A program made the translations under genes and the position numbers. 64,000 bases of DNA, taken from positions 14,640,265-14,704,264 of the forward strand of contig NC_049996.1 in assembly GCF_000003815.2 (NCBI RefSeq), written 5' to 3'. Under the pieces are notes generated by a model that saw only the letters and a program-made list of their open reading frames with translations, was not told the DNA's origin and did no database searches. The DNA is from Branchiostoma floridae. Its lineage: Eukaryota; Chordata; Leptocardii; Amphioxiformes; Branchiostomatidae. Shown here piece by piece: positions 1-10,071 of this stretch. Within the stretch, counting starts at the first letter, position 1, and every line of letters begins with the position of its first letter.

Positions 1-811
1 GGGCGCATCTTGTATCTGACGTAAACAGAGCGCTAACGTCAGCTGCTTAGCGTCAGGTAGGCCTAGCTGTCACCTGCCGTGGAGTTGGGACGTCATATGT
101 CCCCAGGCGCCTTGTTCTCTAAAGCCTGCTGCGCACGTCAGAAAAGAAAACAGCACGGCAGGCGGATTGAGCTAGCTAGGGCGCCCGGGGCTGTTGAAAA
201 CAGGTCCGACAACTCTAGTCGCACAGGGTCGATCGCGGGGCACAGGTAAGGCATTGTCTCCAGTCTTTTAACAGCCTGTCATTATGGAAACGGTTTGCAA
301 GCTTGCATGGATGAGCAGAAACTATCGCTGTGAGCTCTTGTGTTGATAATCGCAATACACTTGTCGCGCAAGGTGTGCCATTTGACCTATGCGAAGGTTG
401 TAGTTTACTACACATAACGGTACAACAACCACAAACGTTTCTGAGCTTTGGTGAACTTTGCAGCGAGATTTTTAGTCGTTGATTTTGAATGGATATTCTA
501 AAATATGAACTCTACAAACATCACATTGTCTTTGTTGTTTTGTGATAGGTGAAGTAAAAGCCTGGGCCTGTTTTGCCCAAAAAAATTTGAGCTTGTTTGC
601 TTCAGTGACGTGTAGGTTTTTGTAAACTTTGAAAAGCACACCTGACGCTGGCATACGGAAATATATGCATTTCTATCAAAGTTGATGATAAAATGAACGA
701 ACCTAATTCCAATCGTGCGGTCGTATAAGAGCGTTCCCCGGGGAAGACCGTAAATAGGGACAAATGTCAGCGTGTGTTAGGCGACGCACTGTACGGGGTG
801 ACCCCCATTTG
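1..811. other. Unannotated non-coding stretch
   Basis: I see no supported gene, RNA or repeat boundary here. The open frames are short, lack codon structure and overlap on both strands. Base composition is mixed, with scattered CpGs. Confidence 0.5.
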
Positions 812-911
812 NNNNNNNNNNNNNNNNNNNNNNNNNNNNNNNNNNNNNNNNNNNNNNNNNNNNNNNNNNNNNNNNNNNNNNNNNNNNNNNNNNNNNNNNN
901 NNNNNNNNNNN
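812..911. other. Assembly gap (100 N)
   Basis: A run of exactly 100 N. This is a conventional placeholder, so its true length is unknown. Frames that cross it are not evidence of coding. Confidence 0.99.
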
Positions 912-1713
912 AGCGCTTCCACAGATCGTTCCCTGGTCTTATCGAGCGATAAACTCCGACTAAATGACCAGATATTTTCCACCGCGCGGCGTCTACGTGC
1001 AATTTCTCGGCGCTGTGCAGCGCTAATGATGATATAGGCAATGAAAACAGCCGGGGAGTGAGCGCACGACACACATTAGAACACGGTGGCGCGATGGCAA
1101 TTGGTTAGGGGACACCGGCCAAGCAGAGACAGCGCTCATTTCAGGGAGAGAGATTTATTCGGGGGCACCGCGACCCCCAAATGAAATTATAGTGGGACAT
1201 GTTAGAGGATTGAGCGTGAATTTATCAAGTAAGCGAGGCAGTATACGCGCCCATACGGGTGGGTGAGAGAGATATCAGCCTAGGCGTATACGTCAAGCAG
1301 TGGTGCTTAGTATTATGTATATGCAGTGCGTATGTCAGTATACATGGTACGTACGTTTCTCTAGGGTACTCCATTACCCAAAATCGAGGTGTTGTTGGTT
1401 GTCCAACCGTCCTGTAGCCACCTCGGGAACTGGTGATATCCACACGGAGGGCATTCTCACACCGCCGGGCGCCTTCGCGCCCTGACTCGGACTTACATGA
1501 AAGGGGGCCCTGCCTGCGTACTCGCCTATTTATACCCGCCACTATTGCGTACGAACCCACTCCAGACCAGCGCCATGTTTGCCTTCTCGTGCGTCATCGA
1601 TGACGTGCGCAGCCTCTTTACAATGCGGTTGCCGGCAAGAGCTCGGGGAATGCGCGCGTCAGAGCCCCGAGCTGTTACGCACTGCGATATGGTCGGCTTG
1701 CGTGTGGACACAC
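912..1713. other. Unannotated non-coding stretch
   Basis: Nothing is recognised. CpG-rich patches occur around 1440-1700, but no coding frame, hairpin or repeat unit could be supported. Confidence 0.45.
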
Positions 1714-3020
1714 CACCATTGTACCGGAAGGGCCCGGGCATTTCCGCTTACGTACCTTAACCCCTATACACTACACCAACAGATGGGTGCTGGAATAGAG
1801 ATTCTTCAAGCAGATATTAGGGTTAGGATCAAAGCTTTACTGTATGGAGACGCTAAACCCCTGATTCAACAGATGGTTGCTGAGCTATAATCTCCAAGCA
1901 GACGTTAGGGTTAGGATCAAAGCTTTAACTGCATGAAAAGATAGACACTAAACTAAACCCTGTATACACCATATATATGCATTTGTACTGGAAGAGCCTG
2001 GGCATTTCCGCTTACGTACCTTAACCCCTATACACTATACAGTCTACACCAACAGATGGGTACTGGAATAGAGATTCTCCATGCAGATGTTAGGGTTAGG
2101 ATCAGTGCTTTACACATGTATGAATAGATAACAAAAACTCTAAACCCTGATTCAACAAGTGGTCGCTCGCTCACGGACTATAATCTTCAAGCAGGCGCTA
2201 TGTTTAAAGACCCCCAACTCTCACTCTCAACAGACGATCGCTGGACTTAATATTATCTAAAAACAGATGTTAGGGTTAGGGTCAAAGATTTACTGCATAA
2301 AGAGATAGACACTAAACCAGCTGTGTGCACCATTGTACGGAAAGAGCCTGGGCATCTCCGCTTACGTACCTTAACCCCTATACACTATACAGTCTACACC
2401 AACATGCTGATTCTCCAAACAGTTAGGGTTAGGATCAAAGCTTTACTGCATGAAGAGATAGACCCTAAACCAGCTGTGTGCAACATTGTACCGAAAGAGC
2501 CTGGGCATTTCCGCTTACGTACCTTAACCCCTATACACTATACAGTCTACACCAACAGGCTGATTCTCCAAACAGATGTTAGGGTTAATTATAATCTCTC
2601 AGTGAATGAATGAATTTTATTGCTCAACAATCGCACAGGGTACAATGTATGGCAAGTAATAACAACTAATAGCTATACAGACAATAGTACTAAGAGGCTA
2701 CATACAAAGCAACAACAAAATTATCGATAGGATCAAAGCTTTACTGTATGGAGATATAGACGCTAAACCCCTGATTCAACAAATAGTTGCTGGGCTATAA
2801 TCTCCAAGCAGATGTTAAGGTTAGGATCAGTGCTTTACACATGCATGACGACATGGACTTTACACATGGACTCTAAACCCTCATTCAATAGATGTTTGCT
2901 GGGCTATAATCTCCATGCATATGTTAGCTTTAATGTTTAAAGTGTGTTTAAAGAGATACACTAGAACCTCATACAACAGACGATCGCTGGACTATTGTCT
3001 AAAAACAGATGTAATAGGGT
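1714..3020. repeat. Composite tandem array with TTAGGGTTAGG in each unit
   Basis: A block of about 150-185 bp recurs with divergence. Its landmarks are CTTACGTACCTTAACCCC, ACACCAACAGATGGGT, TCTCCAAGCAGA, TTAGGGTTAGG and ATCAAAGCTTTA. The telomere-like 11-mer is found at 1817, 1905, 2090, 2270 and 2423, with a shortened copy at 2579. The TCTCCAAGCAG part matches the ends of the small DNA transposons found further right, so the array was probably built by amplifying DNA that contained such an element. The array is interrupted at 2603-2727. Confidence 0.8.
2603..2727 (-). mobile_element. Non-LTR retrotransposon 3' tail fragment, probable
   Basis: The segment interrupts the tandem array and starts with TGAATGAATGAATTTTATTG. 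Read on the minus strand, this is a short microsatellite tail after an AATAAA-like signal, as at LINE 3' ends. A similar start (TGAATGAATGAATGAATTTA) occurs at 59451. Family assignment is inference. Confidence 0.4.
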
Positions 3021-3086
3021 GAGGATCACTCTCCGACTGACTCCCTTTGGTGGTCGGCTGTACTCCTTGGCCAGCTTTGATATTAC
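3020..3086. repeat. Relic of the 8-bp-TSD MITE family
   Basis: The stretch with ACTCCTTGGCCAGCTTTGAT matches the inner 3' half of the element at 59931-60069. The outer ends are degenerate, so this is an old or rearranged copy. Confidence 0.5.
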
Positions 3087-3586
3087 GCTTATGCCGCTTG
3101 TAAACACGTGTGTGTTTCTCTGATGGTTCCAAGATATATAGTATACATGTACAAGTGATTTACATACTTGCTTTTCGCTGCAGTATGCGAGGGAAACTGA
3201 ATTATACGTAAAGAGGTACACTGCAGCAACAGGTCCAGTATAGGTAAGAAATAGTAAAGAAGAAGATATTCAAAAGCATGAATAACCTTTGAATTCAACT
3301 TGACTATACTTCAGGAGTCGACCCAGCATTATACAGCATGTCACAGCGTGTCATCTGTAAGATACTGTAAGTATATCTACAATCGTTTGCTTGTCAGCCC
3401 CCCTCCCCACCACCGTCACCGCCATCGTGGTTTACCTTGTTGCCTAGCAACGTTAAACAACACCAGTGGTCTCGCAACTATCATCGTCTCTCTACCGCAG
3501 CGTGTTTTAGACATGTCCAAAGAAGTATGACGTGCTACGTACAAAACACGTGCGTAAAAAAAGACGGAAGCTTCGCGCTTCGCTTC
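3087..3586. other. Unannotated non-coding stretch
   Basis: Only short unconvincing frames and a small C-rich patch near 3400-3425 are seen. No gene or repeat is called. Confidence 0.4.
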
Positions 3587-4165
3587 GAAAACAAACATAC
3601 GCAGAGCTACAAGGAAATTGTAATTTTCGGGACAATGAAATTTAAACGAATACGATATTCAGGGCAAATGATGTTGTTGTTTTGTACATTCTCATCAACT
3701 TTTAGCCTGTGTATTGCTACCGCAATTTATTACATCTAACTCGTTTGCATTTTAAGAAACATTCAATGTCTCATAATCTCCGAGCAGAGGTGAGGAGGTG
3801 AAAAGAGAAAACTCGTGGCACAAAAATCCCAATAAAGACTGAAGAAAAAAAACAATGAGACGTACCTAACATCTGCTTGGAGATATGTTATACTAGTAAG
3901 TAACAGTTTGGGCTGAATATGCGCGACTGTGCAGCAATGTTCCTTTACACCTTAGAAAACAAACATACGCAAAACTACAAGGAATTGTAATTGACGGGAC
4001 AATGCAGTTCTAACGTATACGATATTCAGGACAAATGATGTTGCTGTTTTGCATGTTCTCACAAAATTCTAGTCTGTACATTGGCATCGTGATTCATTGC
4101 ATGTAACTCATTTACATTTTAAGGAACACTAAATGTCTCATAATCTCCAAGAAGAGGTGAAGATA
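3587..4165. repeat. Direct duplication of about 210 bp, 368 bp apart
   Basis: The block at 3587-3800 recurs at 3955-4165 with substitutions and small indels. Landmarks are AAACATACGC, TACGATATTCAGG, AATGATGTTG and TGTCTCATAATCTCC. The spacer and the right-hand copy contain the conserved end ATCTGCTTGGAGAT of a small transposon family (3879-3893, and again at 4340-4356), so the repeated unit includes transposon ends. No coding content. Confidence 0.75.
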
Positions 4166-4365
4166 AAACTCGCTCCACCAAAATACGGCTGAAAGTGAAA
4201 AGCTTTGCAAAAAATAGTGAGACGTACCTTACATCTACTTAAAGATATCTTACGAGTAACAGTTTGCGCTGCATGAAGAGAAAACTCGCACCACCGAAAT
4301 ACGACTAAAAGCTTTGAAAAAACAGTGAGACGCACCTTACATCTGCTTGGAGATATCCTATGTAA

Positions 4366-4985
4366 CAGTTTGCGTTGCATGTCGCGATTGTGCCGAAGCA
4401 ACGCCCTTTTACACCTACCTGACATTAAGAACTGTTGGTATAACATTCAGTCCCTGTCGACATTCACGCATACATAAACACTGCCCTGTTTGATAAGTGA
4501 ATCCCTAACATTACACTCCAAAATCTAGTGTTAACGCGCTATTTCTCATGTTAGACCAACGCGGGGTATAACCCGGTAATACCGCAGAAAGGGCAGCTGT
4601 AAAGTTCAGAGTTCGGCAGGACTTGTGTTGTGCCCATACCAGCCCGGTCAGCGAGCTAATTTAGCCCGCTCTTCGGCTAAACCCGAAAGGTCAGTCCTGT
4701 AGAGAGAAGAGGCGAGCGGAAAGGTTGGAGCATTTTTCCCTCAGTTGAAATGTCTCAGTTCTTGGGAACGGGTGTACATATGCCATACTGCTCATGGGAT
4801 ATACAGAGAGATATAGAGAGGTAAGGGCTTGATTCTGATTGTTTTTCCTTAAAATTTCATGCCCCGTTTTTAAGTACAAACTTTGGCAGCTTGTCTCCTT
4901 ATTAAAAAAAAAAGCATTCATGTATTTTCTAAAGAGGTTTCTTTTTTTCCGGCAAGCTTGGTAATTGGTTGGTTTCTCTGGATCC
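4366..4985. other. Unannotated non-coding stretch
   Basis: No supported feature. The frames at 4690-5011 run through AT-rich and homopolymer sequence without protein-like character. Confidence 0.4.
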
Positions 4986-5151
4986 AATCTCCAAGCAGAT
5001 GTAAGCTTCATCTCAGTGTCTTACGCGTGTTTTCGGGTCCGTTTTTTTTTGCCGCTACAGAAAAACGCGCGCCACCAGAAAGACGTACGTATTAGATACC
5101 CTTGAAATATGCGCAAAACCTTGCACTGAACCCAACATCTGCTTGGAGATT
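4986..5151. mobile_element. Small non-autonomous DNA transposon (MITE), 166 bp
   Basis: The left end AATCTCCAAGCAGATGT is the exact reverse complement of the right end, giving 17-bp perfect terminal inverted repeats. The interior does not code. No clear target-site duplication is visible, so the copy may be old or flanked by rearrangement. The ends relate it to the elements at 43794 and 59931. Confidence 0.65.
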
Positions 5152-5364
5152 AGGTCTAGGCAAGTCTTTCCTGGCTGTTCCGTCCGCTCGCTAGATAGGG
5201 ACCATCCAAAAACTCTTCTGTGCCGGAGGAGGGAACATTGTAACCTGTACCATAGGGAGGGTTGTAGTTTCTGGTCATTTGTTACCTAAAGGCATCATTT
5301 TTGGTTGTGTCGACGTCTGTCTGTGTGTCTGATAATCTGTGTTTCCGCATTTGTGGACAGAAAT

Positions 5365-5563
5365 TAGCCTACATAGCAGGCTATCTGAGGCTTTTTTGGA
5401 TCATAATACACTTTTGCTGGCCATTTCTTTTTGTACTGGGTCGCTGATTGCTGGCCTTCTCTGACTGTCGGCCTTGCTATCAGAGACCCAGTACAAAAAG
5501 AAATGGCTAGCAAAAGTGTGTTATGAGCCCAAAAAGGCCCCAGAGAGGCTGCTATGGAGGCTA
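5365..5563. mobile_element. MULE-like MITE with long inverted arms, 9-bp target duplication
   Basis: Two arms of about 80 bp fold back on each other; compare TTTCTTTTTGTACTGGGTC on the left with its complement GACCCAGTACAAAAAGAAA on the right. The ends read TAGCCT...AGGCTA. Flanks are GACAGAAAT (5356-5364) and GACAAAAAT (5564-5572), an 8/9-matching duplication. Nine-bp duplications and long inverted repeats are typical of Mutator-like elements; the superfamily is inferred, since no transposase is present. Confidence 0.8.
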
Positions 5564-5730
5564 GACAAAAATAACCTAACATGCTATGGGTTGATTGTAT
5601 TGATTTTTGGCATGTGGGTCGGTCTTCGGAAGACGAAGATCAAGGTCGATCTTGGGCCTCCTGGCGACTCTCGTTGGAACTGCAGGAAAACGTCCGGTTT
5701 TTATCTTTTGTCCTAGACATGTTGTGGTCT

Positions 5731-5846
5731 TAGCCTGAGTATCATCCGTATTCTACCGGGGCTCCTTACACTCGCTACCCCTAAAAAATATTTTTAGGGA
5801 AGTGAGTGTAAGGAACCCCGGTAGAAATAGGATGGTACCCAGGCTA
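5731..5846. mobile_element. Fold-back MITE with perfect 9-bp target duplication
   Basis: The element is almost one complete hairpin. The arms carry CTACCGGGG and CTTACACTC around an AT-rich centre, and the ends are TAGCCTG...CAGGCTA. It is flanked by identical TTGTGGTCT (5722-5730 and 5847-5855). The empty site can be read in related host copies at 51320 and 55515, where TATGGTCTTG is uninterrupted. A 9-bp duplication supports a Mutator-like origin. Confidence 0.88.
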
Positions 5847-5890
5847 TTGTGGTCTTGGATTATTGTGTGACATGTTTTGGAGATGTCAGA

Positions 5891-6799
5891 AACATGTAAT
5901 GTTAATTTGCACACACCCCCTTCCCCTTGCGGTTTGCTTTTTCATGTTTCCTGTGATTTCATGAACACAATCCTCTTGTTTTTTGTTTAACTACATTTTC
6001 AAAGTCATTTTTGCAGCTTCTTTTCATTATTTGCGCGCGCATCCATAGTATCCAAGTCAGTACCAGTGTGGACTCTGGTTATTTTCCCATTTATCTAAGC
6101 ATTAGGAATCTTGTCTGTAGTGGCCACCTGTCAACTTTGACCGTTTTCTTCAAGTCTCTTAAGTGATCACTATGGACAGGTCTTGCCTTGACCTTAATGG
6201 CTCATCACACCTGAACATGTAGGTAATGCTTAAGTGAGTTGATATGCTTCACCTCTGATTACCCCACTCACCCGAAACACCCTTAAGAGCAGTTGGCAAA
6301 GATCGCCATACTCGACTTGGTGCCTTTTACCCTTTTACACCTTAAGCATACTCTGGTCATTCTCACGTCTTGTACCGTATCCCGTCTTAGTTTGAATTTC
6401 TCACCAGCATTTCTTAAGATGGTCACTCCCTAATACCTGTGGACATCTTGAACGATGTGCTTAGGTGGGGTGGAGTGGAAACCAAGCGTTTGCGTGAGAG
6501 TGGCCACGCCCTGTCTTTCTATAACATATTTTTCTCAGTCCTCAAACAAAGTATGTATTACTCATAGTTTTCGCAACTGTTTGAGTGTTTTCGTGTAAAA
6601 CACGATTTCTACGTATGGGTGTGGCACATAGAATATTGGAATCTTTGCTTCACATTTCCATAGCCTTCCTGCACCAGGGAAATGTCTTCTATGTCCTGTC
6701 TTTCTTAATGTTGTAGACTGTTGTGCCATCCACCGACAGATCCACTACTGTGTGAGTGAATACTCGTATACAGACTCGTATACAGAAGCTCCTCCTCCA
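5891..6799. other. Unannotated non-coding stretch
   Basis: No coding exon is recognised. Pyrimidine-rich, intron-like sequence with a few short direct repeats, such as ACTCGTATACAGA at 6762-6785. Confidence 0.45.
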
Positions 6800-6960
6800 G
6801 TTCGATCATGGTTCTATTTCGAACATCACCCACTAGCGCTGTTTTTGATGGAGGTGTTCGAAATCGAACAGGGGGTTCTGCTTGTTCGATATGGCGCTTG
6901 AAATCGAACAGGAGGTTCTATTATTTGTTCGAAATGGTGTTCGACAGGATCGGTCTATTT
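6800..6960. mobile_element. Fold-back element, GTTCGAAATAGAAC family, degenerate copy
   Basis: It contains repeated and inverted forms of TTCGAACA and TGGAGGTGTTCGAAAT, and ends in GACAGGATCGGTC. It is related to 29121-29288 and 44865-45033. The left terminus is truncated and no target duplication is seen. Confidence 0.65.
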
Positions 6961-8269
6961 TTTAACGTGAGAATTTAAGAACAGACAATAGGGCGTGTCC
7001 TCATTTTGATGTTGATGTCCGCACCGCCCTGTTTTCTCGCGATAGCCATTGTGTTAAACGTAACGGTTAACTTCTTACGTAGAGTCTTTTAGAGTTCTGC
7101 TTAAACTCAAGTTACTCCCAATTAGTCATAGACTGCAAAACTTGTTTGGGTGTGTTCAGCAAAAACAGGGCGTTTTCTTGTTGCTGATTCATACAGTTTC
7201 TCAAGGTTACCAGATGCCCTTTAGTTTCATGCTTCCTATTGAAGAAAGCCATGGTCCGCAACTCCCTTTAGCTACCAGAGGAAGTATTTTTAGGGAGATA
7301 GGAGATGTACAATCCCCAAGGTTTCAACAGACAATGGTTCTTGAACGTACGTTTCTTGTTTTTCTGTGAGTGTAACGTTACATGTAATATGCACCTCTAT
7401 TGCTTATGTACTTGACTGGGTGTGTTAGACCTTAACTGGGTGTGTGGGACTTTATAAACTGGGTGTGGAAGGCTTTTGACTGGGTGTTTCTTTATTGAGA
7501 TGATTCAGCTTGCACCATGTATTTTTCCATGGTACTATCTTACACAGTAATCTTTTACACTAAGTTCCTCTACACTGAGAACATATGTTACTTCCTATTA
7601 CTCATTTATTTTTAGTTAGTCTTTAACTTAATATTTCCTGGGTGTGGAGAACATAAAACAGGGCGTTTCTTTGCTTTGACGGGATGTCTTTTCTGCCCAG
7701 ATGTTTGAAAGTGACAGTCTATCGCTTCCGACTTCTTTCTCTTACGATGTAGTCCAGAATGAAACTATAACTTTATTTATCGTACGAGATCTAAACCAGT
7801 TGCTGCGGAACTTCTGTATAGTGTATCCTATTACATTATAGACGTATTCATTCTACAGTCTTCAGTGTAAATTTGTTACGTCCTGACATACTTAATATAT
7901 GTATATGAGAGACTATGTCCGCCATCTNNNNNNNNNNNNNNNNNNNNNNNNNNNNNNNNNNNNNNNNNNNNNNNNNNNNNNNNNNNNNNNNNNNNNNNNN
8001 NNNNNNNNNNNNNNNNNNNNNNNNNNNTCCACATCACCAACGGATTAAATCCGGAGCCTCGTGGGAGTGTGTGTCTACATGTGTGTCTGTATATGGCCTA
8101 TATCTACAGTGTCTATGACAAGTTAAAGTAACGTTCTATTTTAACATTTCCTGAAAATCTGACGACAAAACATGTTCGACGAAAAGGACTGAAATACATT
8201 TTAAATCAGGGAGGGAGGGAGGGGGCACCCCAACCTGGGAGATCCAAATTACACAACAGATATAGGGCC
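6961..8269. other. Unannotated non-coding stretch
   Basis: AT-rich, without convincing coding. A short degenerate repeat of ACTGGGTGTG lies at about 7414-7488. The assembly gap 7928-8027 falls inside. Confidence 0.45.
7928..8027. other. Assembly gap (100 N)
   Basis: A placeholder run of exactly 100 N; the true size is unknown. Confidence 0.99.
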
Positions 8270-8905
8270 TTGACATAGTCTCCACCAGGCCTTCCTATGG
8301 GGGTGCAGGGATCGTACAATTCGGAACAAAAATCGGTAAATTGTCCAGGGGAGCCAGTCCATGCTAAGGTAAATGTTTCCCATCCCAGAGGCCGGCAATC
8401 TCCTCTGGTAGCAAAACTCCCCTGGCAAATTATTCTCCCTATAACAGTAGTCTCTACCAGACTCCCGCCTGGTCGAATAGTAAAAGGGGACTTTGGCCAA
8501 GTTAGGAATAAAAGTCTAGTAGGAGTTAATTGGCCTAGGAGTGAACACACTGGATACACTGTAAAACACTGACTGAAAACCTATAGTAACTTATTTGTCC
8601 CTGTTTGGCAAAATTCTGCTCTCGTTTTTATCCAGCTGACACGTTTGCCTGGAAACTACTAATAGCCAGCGTAGTCTGTCTGGTAGCATAAGTCTAGTAG
8701 GAGTTAATTGGCCTAGGAGTGAACATACTGGATACACTGTAAAACACTGACTGAAAATCCATAGTAGCTAATTTGTCCCTATTTGACCAGATTCTTCTCT
8801 CTAACTTATTTGTCCCTATTTGTCCAAATTCTTCTCTATTTTATCCAGCTGATACGTTTGCCTGGAGACTACTATCGTCAGTCTGGTATAGACTAGCCTA
8901 GACAG
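8270..8905. repeat. Dispersed repeat with internal tandem duplication
   Basis: The segment around TAGTCTCTACCAGACTC (8453) continues through AGGAATAAAAGTCTAGTAGG, a block of about 190 bp that is repeated at 8691-8890 (shared TTGGCCTAGGAGTGAACA, CACTGACTGAAAA, TTATCCAGCTGA-ACG). A diverged copy lies at 20386-20650. The outermost ends look inverted (TAGTCT-ACCAGACT at left, AGTCTGGTATAGACTA at right). The minus-strand 117-codon frame over its left part is probably fortuitous. Confidence 0.7.
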
Positions 8906-10071
8906 AATACCCGTTCCCTGTGTATTGACCCAAAGAATAGGTCACGCGTCGCCCCTCGGGCAAAGTGTCTAGAGAACAAAGAGTCACGGACACATCATAA
9001 CGCTGTGACGCGCAGCCACACGCAATCAGGTGTTTGCTGCCCTCAAGTCATGCTACTTGGCTTGAAAAACAAACACGTTTTGATGCGTTCACATTCTCAA
9101 GATTCCGTGTATGAAAACTAAGTCTCATGTTGAATGTATCTTTAGTAGAGTTTTAATGTATACGTTAGGTTTGGGTGCTAAACAGGGGAATATATTTAAA
9201 AAAAACAGGTTCTGTTTTTTGTTATCATGCCCTTAGGGGATGTATTCTGTCAAGGTTATAGGTTACCAAAGATTCTATCAGTAATATTGGTGACGTTAGC
9301 ATAACTGTTATGTAGACATAGGCATTGTGTATATCATGGTGCGTTAACTGTGGTGCACTTAAATTCTATCCAATAGAGAAATGCATGTTGAAGGTGCTTC
9401 AAAAATGGATGCATCCTGAAATATTTGGAATATGACAACGCAAAAATTTGGGGTACAAGTACCTTTGGTATATTTCCACGAAACATTGTATAGTACGTAT
9501 CATGGAGAGGAATACAGTTGTATATGACAGTAGTATAATTCGGCAATGAAGTGGTTTTTCTGAGTGGAATATCGGCAGGCTTTCCTCTGAAGGTCCAAAC
9601 AATTATTTTGTCCGGTCCTTCACCCCATGGCCCACAACTACCCCCTAGGCTACTATTGACTATTACCTAAACCATCCAATTCTAGCTTTTATTCTGTGTC
9701 CGTGGCTCTGTGATTTCTGTAGATGTATGCTGTAGTAGCTACGTTTGGTATATTAGTGTCTGGGAACACTAGTGGTGTCTTTCATGAAGCACACTACTAA
9801 AATCTTTAAATGATTTACAATATTTTTTTCTTGTACTGTTGCATATTGAAGCTTCTGTTTTTACATAAATGCTTTCGCATTCCCTATCTCCTTGTCAAAT
9901 GTTAGCTGTATCCCATACAAAATTTATGATGTTGATGTCAATATCAATCACCTTTTCTTAACCAAGCGGTGNNNNNNNNNNNNNNNNNNNNNNNNNNNNN
10001 NNNNNNNNNNNNNNNNNNNNNNNNNNNNNNNNNNNNNNNNNNNNNNNNNNNNNNNNNNNNNNNNNNNNNNN
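8906..10071. other. Unannotated non-coding stretch with gap
   Basis: AT-rich DNA with no supported gene. It ends in the assembly gap at 9972-10071. Confidence 0.45.
9972..10071. other. Assembly gap (100 N)
   Basis: A placeholder run of 100 N; the true size is unknown. Confidence 0.99.

Larger units (their letters stand above)
5290..5890 (+). repeat. Copy of a dispersed repeat, host of two nested MITEs
   Basis: Once the two insertions (5365-5563 and 5731-5846) are removed, the remaining sequence aligns with copies at about 50966-51360 and 55336-55560. Shared landmarks are GTGTTTCCG-ATTTGTGGAC, GAAGACGAAG-TCAAGGTC, GGGCC-CCTGG, ACTGCAG and ATCTTTTG-CCT-GACATG-T-TGGTCTTG. It carries no coding frame. 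The host repeat is therefore older than both insertions. Confidence 0.7.

Noticed and set aside
8206-8559. 117-codon minus-strand frame
   Set aside because: It overlaps a dispersed repeat whose second copy (20386-20650) does not keep the frame open.
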